Assembly (NCBI GenBank): GCA_014621405.1
Contig: JAANBC010000122.1
Span: forward strand, 1-64,000
Direction: 5' to 3'
DNA: 64,000 bases
From: Stylonectria norvegica
Lineage: Eukaryota; Ascomycota; Sordariomycetes; Hypocreales; Nectriaceae
The notes under the pieces are model-generated. The model had not been told where the DNA came from. It searched no databases and was given only the letters and a program-made list of their open reading frames with translations. The position numbers and the translations under genes are program-made. Below, one piece after another: positions 1 to 13,200 of this stretch (its first letter is position 1; every line of letters begins with the position of its first letter).

Positions 1-540
1 TACCCTATATCTTAAAAAGAAATAGAATTTAAATATATTAAACTATATATCTTATATATTAATATTTTAAGTTAAAGACTAACTTACCCTATATTATATT
101 AAAATCTTAAAATATTCTATATATTCTTAGAAAATAATCCCTAAGTATAAACTAGCTTACCTTATATCTTATTATTATATATTATATTATTTCTAAGTAT
201 AAATTAGCTTATCTTATATCTTATTATTATATATTATATTTTTTAAATATAAAATTAATTTATTTTTAATTTTTCATTTACTTTAAAAACTGAAATTTAA
301 ATATTCTTAAACTTGATTTTATATTTTAAATATAATTTCTCAGATTAATTAATAAAGTGTTATTATTATTACTAATTAATTATTTTTAAAGAATCTTTCT
401 ATTTAAGAACTCTTATTCTTATTCTTTACTTACTCTTAATTCTTCTTCTCTTTTAATTTATTACTCTTATCTTAATTTAATCTTACTATAGAATCTTTTA
501 TTTACCTTAAAGCCTATAACTTATTAGTCTATAGTAACTG
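1..540. repeat. AT-rich RIP-like DNA with a short 52-bp direct repeat
   Basis: The sequence is almost entirely A and T with very few CpG. Two nearly identical 52-bp units begin at about 141 and 193, and weaker decayed copies flank them. No coding frame survives. The TpA-rich composition fits repeat-induced point mutation. What the repeat derives from is unknown. Confidence 0.6.
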
Positions 541-3500
541 CAATTATACCTGCTTTGCATCTAAAACTATTACTTACTTATAATACTTATACCCCTAGCT
601 CTCTATTTAATAATAGCGCAATATTACTACTTTTATTTAATAAATCCTAGGAATACTTTCTAAGAAAATTAACCTTATATACCTTAAATACCCTGCACCT
701 AAGGAGCCTATAATCCCCTTACTTAGCAGCCCTATTATATATAATTTAGCATATTAAAAGCCAGATTATTATTATATTTATACCTATTAAGTAATTATTT
801 AATAATATCTCTTAACCTTATATAATTAGGTTAATCCCTAACTAAGAGATAGTAATATCCGGTTCTAAAAGTGGCTAAATAGCATGCTATCTTAGCAGAT
901 TAATATTTTATATTAGCGCTTTTTTTATAGAGGTAGTAAAAGTGCCTAGTTTAAGGTTCTAGGACCTGACCTATACTCTAATACTGCTAACCCTAAGACC
1001 TATAATAATAGCCTTCTAACTTAATACTAGGCTTAAGCAGCTGCTCTTAATACCTAAAATAAGACTAGTAGTATTAGCCTAGGCTTTACTTATAAGCTAA
1101 ACCTATAGCTTAATTAGATAGGCTGGGCTACCTATCTAAAAGACTGCAAACCCAAGCATCTTAAGATACTTATTAGCTTGGACTCTTATAAAGGCTGGCC
1201 TTAGCTTAGTAATAAGGCTTAGAGGGAGTAACTTAAGTATATAGGTCTTCTTAAGGAGGTTTAGGAGAGCCTACCCTAACTTATTATAGCAGTATAACTT
1301 TAAGCTATAATTAAAATTACTAGCCCTACTACTCTCTTTAAGTTATAATAGTAAGAGATAAGCTAAGACCTATAAAAACCCTTTTCTAGCTGCCTTAAGC
1401 ATAATAGCAAAGAGGTATATATAACTATTTAAAAGCAGGTTATTAATTATATTATTTGCAATATAATAGCCTAGGTAGATAAACCTAACCTAAGCCCTGC
1501 TATCTTATCCTCAGCCTAAGAGACTGCCTTAAGTAAACTTAAGAGTTATCTTAAAGATATATATAGTATAAAACCCCCTTATTCTAAGGCTATTTAAAAA
1601 GATATTAACTAATATATACTTGCCTTACTTTTAAGCTTTCTTAATTAAGAGATCCCTAACTTACTCTATAATAGTATTCTTATTAGTATACTTAATACTT
1701 TTAGTCTTTACTTAATTACTATTAGTATTAAGTGGCTATAACTTTATAAGTATACTAAAATATACTCTGCTATTATTAAGTTTAGCTGCCTTCTTATCTT
1801 ATAAGATGCCTATAAGAAATATTACTTAATTACTAATTCTAGGACCCTTAATAAGAAAGAGAGCGCCCCTAATCTCTTTAATACTATTTATACCTATATT
1901 TAGTAGTATATAATTACCTTCTCTACTATAACTCTACTAATACCTATTAATTAGATCTTTAAGATATATACTTATAGATAAATAATTAGTAATAATATTA
2001 CTTTTGCAGCAGATATATAATAGACTGGCGAGTAAGTTTAGTTTAGTTAATTAACCTTTACTATACCCTAATTTCTTAATCTTATTAAGTCTTTAGCCTT
2101 AAAGCTCTAAAGTCTTATATATTAGCTCCTTCTTCTTAATAGCTTTAAGAGCCTAGCTATGCCTAAACTTAACCTTATCTAGCTTAAGAATAATACAAAT
2201 AATACCTCACTTAACTATATCTTTCTTTCTAATACTTATAATAAAACTCTATTTAATAACTTAGATTAGATTTTATATTAAATTCTCGCAAACTCTGCCT
2301 TATATATAGATTAGTTCTAGGGTAGTACTATCTGCCCTTATATTTAAGTATAGTATGCTAAGTTAGTTAAGTAATTCCAGTCTAAGTTACTTATTCTTAT
2401 ATACTTAACTAGCAGCCAGTCTGTTTATATACCTAAGATCCTTAGCATCTAATTTACTAATACTTCCTATAGCAGCCCTAGAAATATCTTCTTATAAAAG
2501 GGACTTATTTGCTTTATTACTTCTTACTATAAAGGCTATTACTCTAACTAGAGATTAAAGATTATTTACTACTATTTGCCTTTTTTAATTAGTATTAAAT
2601 TAGTCTATTATCTTTAGCTAGTCCTTCTTTTTTAATAAACTATACTTTATCTTTAATAAACCAGCCTTAGTCAGGCAAGCGCATATTTATTTAGCCAGAC
2701 TATTATCTATAGTAATACTAATTAAAATATGCTAAAGGAGCTATAATAAGAGAATAAAATATAATAGATATTAATAGATACTACTGCCTGACTTATAGAA
2801 GTTAGAATAAATATCTATAATTACTATTATCTTACTATTACTATTAGCCGCTACTTTCTTAATAATATCTTTAAGGACCCAACCTAGCCTAGGCTTAATA
2901 GTAATATAGATATAAATACAAATTTAAATAATAATAATCTCTCTACTATTTTAGCCTATTAAGCCGCCCACTTAGTCTCTACTAATAGTATAGTATATAG
3001 CCGGACTAGATAGCAATTTAGTAGTAATATTGCCCTCTAGTAAGAGTAGTTTCTTTAGGCAAGCTAGATCTAGCACTGGTTCCTTAGCTTTTATAACCTC
3101 TGCCTATAAATAACTTAGGCTAAAGACCTAAGTTATCTATTATTATTATCTTATTATATATAGCAATAGGCAGTATGCACTCTCTATTTCTAATATCTCT
3201 AATAAACTAATCTCTAAGTAATACTCTATTAGATACTAAAAAGCCCTAAGGCTTGCTTTTATAGTAACTAATATGCTATTCTTTAAGCTATTACTTAAGG
3301 CTAAAGCTCTATTCTTTAAATTACTAGTATAAGTAAGGGAAAGAGTATAGCCTTCTTTCTTTCTATATATAGTATAACTAATAGGGTAACTATTATAATT
3401 ATCCCTCTAGTTACCTTATAAGCTAATTTAGAGAGATAGTGCTAGAAGCTTTAGATTAATACTTGCACTTAGGTCTATAGCCGCATTAAGACTCACCGGA

Positions 3501-6190
3501 TTATTTTAATAATACCAGAGTCTGCTATAACCACTATATTCTAATCTTTCATCTCTTACCTTATTAACTAGCAGCAGCTTAACTATATTATAATTAATAA
3601 GTGCTATACTATTCTTAATATTAGCTGCATATTCTGACTCTAACTGCTAGCATTAGGCTGTGTCCTAATTAGCTTTAATACCTAGCTTATACTATTAATA
3701 GCTACCTTTATAGCCTATAATAAAGCCCGCTTCTTTATAATAATTAGCATTAATATCTTATATACTTAGGTCTTTTATAGTATTATTATATGCTATAATA
3801 TCCACTATAGAGTCACTTATATTAAAGGTATTAATATAAAGGCTCAAGCAATAATATAGCAAATTATAGCTATTTAATAAGCAACCCTTAGTACTTATAT
3901 TATTATTTACTATACTTATATTACTTAAGCTAAAGCCCTTACTTATAACCTTAGCTATATTATCTTTTATATTAAGATTAATACTTCTAATAGTAAAGCC
4001 TATTAAATATAAGAGTGGCTCTATAATAGTAGTACTATTATCTTAACTAACACTCTTAGGCTAGGGCTAGATATCCCTAATATATAATATATCTTTTATC
4101 TTAGCCTATTTTTTTACTTATAGGATTATTTATAAGAGAGTAGTAGAGGTAGCTAAGATAGTCTTAATAGCTATACTACTATTTTTACTAATTAGCGCTT
4201 AGATCCCTTATCTTATCTTTGCCCTCCTAAGATACTTATAAATACTAATATTAATAAGTATCTTTATAGGTATATAGGATGCTAATAGGTCTATATTAAC
4301 TAAGTTATAGATAAATATATAGACTGCTTAGTATATAAGAGCACTAAGCTCTAATATAACCTCTATAAGAAAACCGCCGCTGCTATAACTAACTTAGCAC
4401 TTTAGATAGCATCTACTACTATATCTGCTTTATTACCCCCTGCCTAATAATTAGCTTAAAAAGCCTAATAAACTCTTATTACTCTTAACTAAGCCTCCTA
4501 ATAATAATAGGAATATATTCGCAAAGAGATCTCTAATAACTAATAAGAGCTAGTAAACTTCTAATAATGCCTCTTAGTCTTTAATAGCCAGTGCCTAACC
4601 TACTATATATATAGACTAGTTTAATACTATATAAATAAAGACTATAAATAAGATACTAGTATTTTTATAACTTCTAAAGTCAGTGACTTAGTAGCCTCTT
4701 ATAACTAATAGTTTAAAACTTATATATAAATGCAATATATTAAGCCTTATACTAGCTGCTATACCTATTATATCCTAACTAAGTGGTGTTACTTATAGGG
4801 ACTAGACCCTAAGGATATAGATAGTCTTAGGCATAAACTAATAGGCCTATACTAATATAGAGGTTTAATCCGCAGCCTATTCTACTATTTATATACTAAC
4901 CTATAAGTTATAAATACACTAAGTTACCTAATATACCCTAGCCTAATTTATACTAGCTTTTAGCCTAAAGATAATTTAATAAAGTTCTAGCTTAAGTATA
5001 TAATAGTTAGGACGCTCTTAATACCTAATATAACTTATATTCTTATATATATATTATATTTAATTATACCTTTTAAAATTATAGACCTTAAGTCTAATAG
5101 TAGGACAGACTAGATACTATATAAATTGCACTAAGATCTTTATTAAATGCTATACTCCCTATATAACCCTCTAATAAACCTTTTATTTTAATAGCTCTTA
5201 TATGCTTACTGCTCACAATAGCTATTATATATTATATTTACTTAATACTATTATTACTAGAGTATAATACCCTATAATATAGGTTTAAAACCACCTAATA
5301 TATAATCTTAATTAATAAAAATATTCTTAGTAGCTGCCTTCGCAGTTAATAGTCTTTAATAGGTCTAAGAATTTCACCTCTAATAATTAAATACTACTGC
5401 CCCTAAATATCCCTATTAACCTTCTAATAGCTAAAGAACTATAAAGATAAGACTAATATTATACCCTTATATTCCGCACTATCTATAGTAGTGCAAGCCT
5501 TAAATAATAGCCTAACTCTTAAAAGAGAGATACCTGCCCTAAAACCCTCTCTATAATATCTGCTTTATTAAAGTCTAAACTATTAGGGCACTAGCTAGCA
5601 TTACCTATAGTTATTATTTAATTAAGTCTACTTAGAATCCCCTAGCCTCTAGTATTAATAATTAAATAGTTTTAGGCACTCTTTAATACTAAGACCCTAA
5701 TCTAGATAGCTTAGCTAGTGCATACTTAGGATAATTACTATAGTTACTAACCCTAACCTATAAGCTAAAAGTATAACCAGCTACTTATTATACTACTATA
5801 GTAATTTAATAATAATACTATAGCATATCTACTATTCTAGTATTAATAATATAGTATAAGCTATTATTATTTAAGCTAGGAAGAACCCTAAGCTAAAGAC
5901 CTATCTAGCAGTAGTTAGCTATACTACTATAGCTAGGCAACTCTCTATCGCCGAGTTATATGCAACTAGTTATAAGAGAGGTTAATACCTATTATAGTCT
6001 ACTTATAAGCAAAGTAATATAGCTTATAAGCCTATTTAGGTAGTTATGCAATAAGTATTATAAAGATTAGGTATATTTGAGAGGAATGCTGCGACTGACC
6101 TTGCAGTTAATAACTTTGCCCCTCTTATATACCTACTGAGGGTGTTTTAGTTAGTTATATGCTATAATAGCTTCCCGGGCTACCTTTAAA
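541..6190 (+). pseudogene. RIP-degraded RecQ-type helicase, telomere-linked-helicase (TLH) class
   Basis: No ORF remains, but reading the plus strand through stops and tolerating C-to-T and G-to-A changes recovers RecQ helicase motifs in the right order. A Walker A loop (KGKSIAF) lies at about 3335-3358. A DECH-box remnant (INKCYT, with Asp-Glu and His changed as RIP would change them) lies at about 3593-3612. A TNTLRLGLDIPN-like motif V lies at 4045-4080, and a QESSRGS motif VI at about 4120-4160. Upstream, at about 2500-3060, a conserved region of the kind found in fungal subtelomeric helicase proteins is recognisable (YYKGYYSN start, then a W/P-rich segment and an AH-containing tail). In other fungi these genes sit next to telomeres. 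The outer limits are approximate. It could be part of a larger helicase-bearing mobile element. Confidence 0.65.
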
Positions 6191-6540
6191 TTTCTGCAAA
6201 ATTCATTTATATAGGAAAAGTAAAAGATTAACTTATAGCCACTAAACTATTAAACTAATATATATAACTTTTTTAGAAGTAGTGGTTATTTTATTCTCCT
6301 AAATAAGATAAATCTAATAGTATACTTTATAACTTCTAAAAGTGCCTATAGGAGGCAGAAGAGCTATTTAAAGTTTAAGTAATTACCTACCCTATAGCTA
6401 TTATATAGTATAGGGTATAGTTAACTATACTTAATTAGCTAATTAAGGAGATAGGGCTGCTATAACTGTTTCACTCTTATATAGTATTTATTTAATAATT
6501 ATTCTACTTAAAAAAGTTAGTTTCTATAGTAATCTAAAAC
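6191..6540. other. AT-rich spacer
   Basis: This is AT-rich DNA between the helicase relic and the tandem array. The first part, to about 6260, is less mutated. I see no gene or clear motif. Confidence 0.5.
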
Positions 6541-9540
6541 TAGAAACTAAATAAATATATTACTAGATATAAATTTTTAAGTACTAAGTAACTACTCTAT
6601 AAGAATACTAGATAAAAAGAATTTTAATAACCCTCTATTTTATTATATTTATAATTAAATTAATATAGTTAAGCATTTCTTAAATTATAGTAAGCTTTAT
6701 ATCTTAAGAAATATATATACTAAAGTAAAAGCTTAGAAGTAAGGCAAAGTCAGGCTATTTAATAAGTAAATAATAGTATTAAATAGAAGATAAATTTCTT
6801 AAAGTTTATTTAGATATTCTTATTATTTAACTTATTATATAAATAGTTATTTAAATTATAATAGTCTAAGTACTTAATAAAATACTTACTTTAAAAAAGA
6901 AGCTAAAGAGTAAATAAAGCCAGGCTATTTAATAAGTAGATAATAATACTAGGTAGGAAGAAATAGACCAGGTATATATTTTAGTAGATTTATAAGTAAA
7001 ATAAGAAAGTAAATAATTTCTAGATTTATAGTTATCCTAGTATTTCCCTAATATACTTACTCTTAAACTAATACTATAAGATAAGTTAAAAAAGAATTAT
7101 TAACTAAGTAAGTAATAATACTAGGTAGGAAGAAATAGACTAAATATATATTTTATTAGATTTTTAACTAAATTAATAAAGTAGAGAGTTTTTTAAACTA
7201 TAGTAATCTTAGTATCTTTTTAAAATTAGTATTATAAGATAAGTTAAAGTTAAATTATATAAGAACTAAGTAATAATACTAAGTAAGAAGAAATAGATTA
7301 AATATATATTCTAGTATATTTATAATTAAATTAATAAACTAAGAGAGTTTCTTATACTAAAGTAATCCTAGTACTTTTCTAGAACTAATAATATAAAATA
7401 AGTTAAAGTTAGATTCTTTTATAACTTAGTAATAATACTAAGTATAAATAAATAGACTAAGTATAACTTTTACTAGATTTATAATAAAATTAAGAAAGTT
7501 AATAGTGCTTAGAATTATAGTTATCTTAGCACTTTCCTAAAAAACTTACTTTATAACTAATATTATAAGATAAGTTAAAGATAGATTATTAAATAAGTAA
7601 GTAATAATGCTAGATAGGGGAAAATAGACTAAATATATATTTTAGTATATTTATAACTAAATTAATAAAGTAGAGAGATTTTTAAACTATAGTAATCTTA
7701 GCACTTTTCTAGAACTAATACTATAGGGTAAGTTAATAATAGATTATTAGAGTTATAAGTAATAATACTAGATAGGAGGAAATGGCCTCTATATATATTT
7801 TACTATATTTATAACTAAATTAATAAAGTAAAGAGTCTTTTAAACTATAATTATCTTAGCACTTTCCTAAAACACCTACCCTAGAGTAAATACTATTAAA
7901 TAAGTTAAGAATAGTTTACTTAATAACTAAATAATAATATTATATAGGAAGAAAATAGACTAAGTATATATTTTTATAGATTTATAAGTAAATTAAGAAA
8001 GTAAATAGTTTTTAGATTTAAAGTAATCTTAGCACTTTCCTAAAACACCTACTCTAGAACTAGTACTATAGGGTAAGTTAAAGATAGATTTTTAATAAGT
8101 GAATAATAATATTAGGTAGAAAGAAATAGACTAAGTATATATTTTAAAGGATTTATAACTAAATTAATAAGATAAATAATTTCCAGAATTATAGTTATCT
8201 TAAAACCTTATTAAAATACTAATTCTGGAACTAGTACTATAGGGTAAGTTAAAGAGGGATTGTTTAATAAGTGAAGAATAATACTAGGTAGGAAGAAATA
8301 GACTAAGTATATATTTTAGAGGATTTATAACTAATTTAATAAAGTAAATAATTTTTAGAATTATAGTTATCTTAAAACCTTATAAAAACACTGACTCTAG
8401 AACTAGTACTATAGGGTAAGTTAATAATAGATTATTTATTAAGTGAATAATTATACTAGCTAGAAAGAAATAGACTAAGTATATATTTTAAAGGATTTAT
8501 ACCTAAATTAATAATATATATAGATTTTAGAATTAGGGTTATCTTAAAACTTTCTTATTATACTAACTTTAGAACTAGTAATATAGGGTAACCTATAGTT
8601 AGGTTATTTAATAAGTAAATAATAATATTAGGTAGAAAGAAATAGACTAAATATATATTTTAAAGGATTTATAACTAAATTAATAAGGTAAATAGTTTTT
8701 AGAATTATAGTTATCTTAAAAACTTATTAAAATACTAACTCTGGAGCTAGTACTATAGGGTAAGTTTAAGATAGATTCTTTAATAAGTGTTTAATAATAC
8801 TAGGTAGGAAGAAACAGACTAAGTATATAATTTAAAGGATTTATAACTAATTTAATAAAGTGCATAGACTTTAAAATTATAGTTATCTTAAAACTTTCTT
8901 ATTATACTAACTTTAGAACTAATACTATAAGGTGAGTTAAAGATAGATTGTTTAATAAGTAAATAATAATACTAGGTAGAAAGAAACAGACTAAGTATAT
9001 CTTTTACTAGATTTATAACTAATTTAATAATATAAATAGTTTTTTAAGTTATAGCTATCTTAATACTTTACTAAAACGCCTACCCTAAAGTAAGTGCTCT
9101 AGGGTAAGTTAATAATAGATTATTTAATAAGTGAATAATAATGCTAGGTAGGAAGAAATAGACTAAGTATATATTTAAAAGAATTTATAACTGATTTAAT
9201 AAAGTAAATAATTTTTGGAATTATAGTTATTTTAAAACCCTATAAAAATACTAACTCTAGAACTAGTACTATAGGGTAAGCTTAAGATGGATTCTTTAAT
9301 ATATAAATAATAATACTAAGTAGGAAGAAATAGACTAAGTATATATTTAAGAGGATTTATAACTAATTTAATAAAGTGATTAGTTAGGGAAATTATAGTT
9401 ATTTTAAAACCCTATAAAAACACTGACTCTGGAACTAATACTATAAGGTAAGCTAAAGATAGATTCTTTAATATAGGAATAATAATGCTAGGTAGGAGGA
9501 AATAGACTAAGTATATATTTAAGAGATTTATAAAAAGATA
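6541..9540. repeat. Tandem array of about 170-bp units (16 or more copies)
   Basis: A recognisable box (ggaagaaatagactaagtat and variants) recurs near 6959, 7131, 7289, 7449, 7620, 7775, 7941, 8121, 8293, 8465, 8636, 8811, 8981, 9152, 9322 and 9499. The steps run from about 155 to 180 bp and are mostly 170-175. Each unit also carries a box around actatagggtaagtta and another around attatagttatctta. Two weaker units may precede 6959. No coding frame is evident. All copies show the same AT-biased decay. The unit length is close to a nucleosome repeat, as in many satellite DNAs, but function is unknown. Confidence 0.85.
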
Positions 9541-9888
9541 ATATAAATAATTAAAATAGCATATAGATTATTATTAATTAATATTATATTTTTTTCTTTT
9601 AGCTTAGTATTCTATTTTTTTAAGTTTTTATTAAATATTATATTTTAATTTATATTTTAAGTTTAATATTTAATCTATTACTAATCTCTTACTTAATCTT
9701 ATTCTCTTTCTTAATCTTATTCTTTAGCTTAACTATAAAGCTTAAATTATTTTTATTCTCTAATAAAATAAAAGTTTCTAATTAATATTTCTTTAGTATT
9801 AGGTAACTTAGATTATTATTCTCTATTTTATTATTAGGACTAATTAGAATAAATTATTAAGAAACTAATAGGCCTCTAATAGCTATTA
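9541..9888. other. AT-rich spacer
   Basis: AT-rich DNA between the tandem array and the first LTR-like repeat. No gene or motif was recognised. Confidence 0.5.
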
Positions 9889-10218
9889 TATTAGGGATTA
9901 GAAGCGCCCCCTTTTCCCTATATTATTTTTTGCGTTTTCTATAGACCTATATAGGTTAAGTACTTAAAGGGACTGCTAGGTCTAGTCAGACTAAAAAGAT
10001 TATTACTCTCTAGTCTTAAAGATAGAGGATTATTTAATTTATTAGCAGCCTCTTTATTATATTAATTTTTCTCTGTCTTTCTATCTATTTAATTAACCTC
10101 TAACCTTCTTAAACTATTAGATCTAATATAATCCAAGCCTTTCTAAAAGATAATCTCTTTAAATAAATTCTATTATATCTAAGCTAGGTTAGTATATAGT
10201 TTATTCCCTTTATAAAAT
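9889..10218 (+). repeat. LTR-like repeat, copy 1 (RIP-mutated)
   Basis: This 330-bp segment matches 15941-16270 end to end in the same orientation. It starts TATTAGGG (TGTTAGGG in the other copy) and ends around TTTATAAA. Most differences are C-to-T or G-to-A, so this copy is the more heavily mutated. It lies just upstream of the Gypsy-like relic and could be its 5' LTR. No matching 3' LTR was found after the integrase region, so it may instead be a solo copy. Confidence 0.7.
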
Positions 10219-13200
10219 AGTAATTATAATAGGAAAATATATTTTTCTCTATCTAGATAAATAGACTATTAACTATAAGAACTATTTAAATAAAGATAAA
10301 ATAATACTATTATACTATTAATAAGACCTAATAATACTATATAATAAGAGAGGGAATAAATATTAATAATAAAATAAAGATAAAAGTAAAAGGGAAATAT
10401 AAAAACCTATAAAAGTAGGAATTATAAAGTATTAAACTGCTAAAATACTTTTATCTAGCCTTTTTATTTAGAAGTATAGTATTATAAATATATAAGTCTT
10501 TATAATAGAATTATATATATTAATAAGAAATAAAATTATAAGAAGATAATAGGATTTTAAAGATAAGAATTAATAATAGAATTTAAAGATTTAAATAAGA
10601 ATTATAAAAAGAGATATAAGTAAGTCTTAAGAATTATACTAATAAAAATAGAGGATTAACTAACTATTTAATAATATACTTTTAATAGAAAATAAACTTA
10701 TAAAATAGCTTTAAAAGAATAAGTAACTTCTAGCTAATTATAAGCCCTATTAACTATTAAACTAAGATAAGAAGCTTATATTAGTAAGAAAATAAGTAAG
10801 ATAATAAGATAAAAAGATATATTAAGAGATATATTAAGGAGACTATTAGAGTCTAGACTGGCTTACTATAGCACTTTAGACTCTAAGGCTATATAACTGT
10901 CTTAAAGAGATATATAACTCCTAGTAAAAATAGTATAATATTACCTACTTATTTAAATATATAGTATTTATACTTAATACTTAAAGATAAAATATAAATC
11001 TAATAAGATACTATAGGGCTTATATAAGGTGGAGAAAATAGTAAGAAAAACACTTCTATAAGCTAGTAATTCTAAACCTTAAATAGCTTTTTAATATAAA
11101 TAAGAAGATTATAAAGAAAGTAATATAAAGAATAAGTAAAAGAAAGAATAAACTATAAGATTAAAACATACTTAATAATATTCTTTATCTACTTTATTAC
11201 TTGCCCTATTTAATATAGCCTATTAATCTTTACTATATCTTTTAATATTAATACCTTAAATAGTTTCTTATTTAAAAAAGATAAAGCTTTTATTAGAATA
11301 CTTATAATAAAGGCTATAAATACTAAGTTATTATTTAAAACTATAAATAATAAGCTATTATTTAGGACTATAAATAATAAGCTATTATTTAAGAGTAAAG
11401 AGAATATGCCTTATAAAAATACTCTTAAGATCCTAGCTTAGCTTTAGTCTTAAAATAATATTATTCTTTAAGGTTAGTTTATAAGTATTAATATTATATT
11501 TTTTTTAAAAAAGTATAATAAGTATATAAGATATTAGAATTATATAAATAATATTAGGAGATGCCACTTTATCTATTATATTATAAATAGTATTAAAAAG
11601 AATATAAAATATATAATTATATATAAGGATTAATAAGAGGCCTAGGTAATATTAATAAAAAAACTATTAGATATATAGAATAGATTAACTTAAAACCTCT
11701 TAGAATTAACTTAATATATATAATTAGACCTCTTTTAGAGCTAATAATTATAAAGAAATACTTTACTAACTCTAAAAGTATAAATACTTCTATTATAAAA
11801 TAGAAGAATTAAATTAAAAAACCTTAATAATCTTTAATAAGAATATCTATAATATAATACTGCATTTAATTATAATTAGAATATATAATTAATATAGATA
11901 TAATCTGCTTATATTAAGAAAACTTAAATATAATAAGATTATAACTATAATTAAAACCTATATTTATATATATATTTATATAAAATATAAGCTTATTAAT
12001 TCTATATTATTAACTTATACTTTACTTATCTTAGTATTAAAAAAGAAATTAGTTTAAAATACTTTATAAGTAGAGCTAGCTATCTTTATTATATTAGGAG
12101 TAAAATATAAAATATAAGAGGAATTATTAATAAAGATAAAGCAGATATTTAGTAATTAGTTTATTATTATAATAAAAGAGTTATAAAAGTTATAAGAGGA
12201 AATTATATAAAAGAATATTATATAGCTAGTAAGGAAATTTATTCTTATTAAGAAAACCTAGGAATCTTAAGTTAATAATATATTTCTAGAGTTAAATAAA
12301 GATATAAAGTATTTAATCTATTATAATACTAATATTATAAATAGTTCTAATAGTAATCTCTATAACTCTTAAAAAGGTAAAAGTAAAGGCAGATAGTATA
12401 AATAAGAAGTTTACTACTATTACTATAATAAAGAAAATTACTTCTTAAATAACTATAAATAATATAAGTTTAATATAAAATTAGACTTAATTAAGTATAG
12501 TTTCTAAATATAATACCTAACTATTAAATACCTTAATTAAAAGAAATTAAGATTTATAATACCTCTAATATTAAAATCTAACTTATTATTAAACTCTTAA
12601 TTCTATAGCTAAAGACTAGTATCTATATATATTACTAAGTAACTAGAGATAAAGTAATATAAGATCTTAAAATACTTACTTAAAATAAGAAAGAGAATAG
12701 AGAAGAATTAAATAGAAAATAATTAAAAGAGAGAGTAGCTAGATTAGTAGTTTAAAAATACTTATTTAACACTCTATTTCTAGACTAAAATATAAAATAA
12801 GCTAGTAAGTAAGATAAATTATAGGATTTTATATATTACTTTAAAGAACCTTATATCTTATTAGAATATAATAAGCAGATATATTACTAATAATATTACT
12901 ACTTTAAAAAAGAGATATAGAAATAATAATATAGTAAAACTTATTAAAACTAATAATAAGAAACTTAAAAGTTAGAAATAAACTCTACTATTAGATATTA
13001 TAAATAAAAAAAGCTTAAAAAAAAGAACTATATAACTCTAACTATATTATTAATCTTTAAAGAGCAGACAGCTTATATAAGGCGCAGACTTATTAATACT
13101 ATTATTAATAAAAAGATTATAGTTTTAGCTAAAGATCTTTATATAATTAATAAGAAAATAAGTTCTGTTATTATATAATATATAAGAGATATTACTAATA

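Noticed and set aside
1..60. Degraded telomere repeat at the left edge
   Set aside because: TACCCTATA occurs, but there is no run of TAACCC or TTAGGG units.
6541..9540. CRISPR array
   Set aside because: Units are about 170 bp, similar along their whole length and in a eukaryotic genome; there are no unique spacers.
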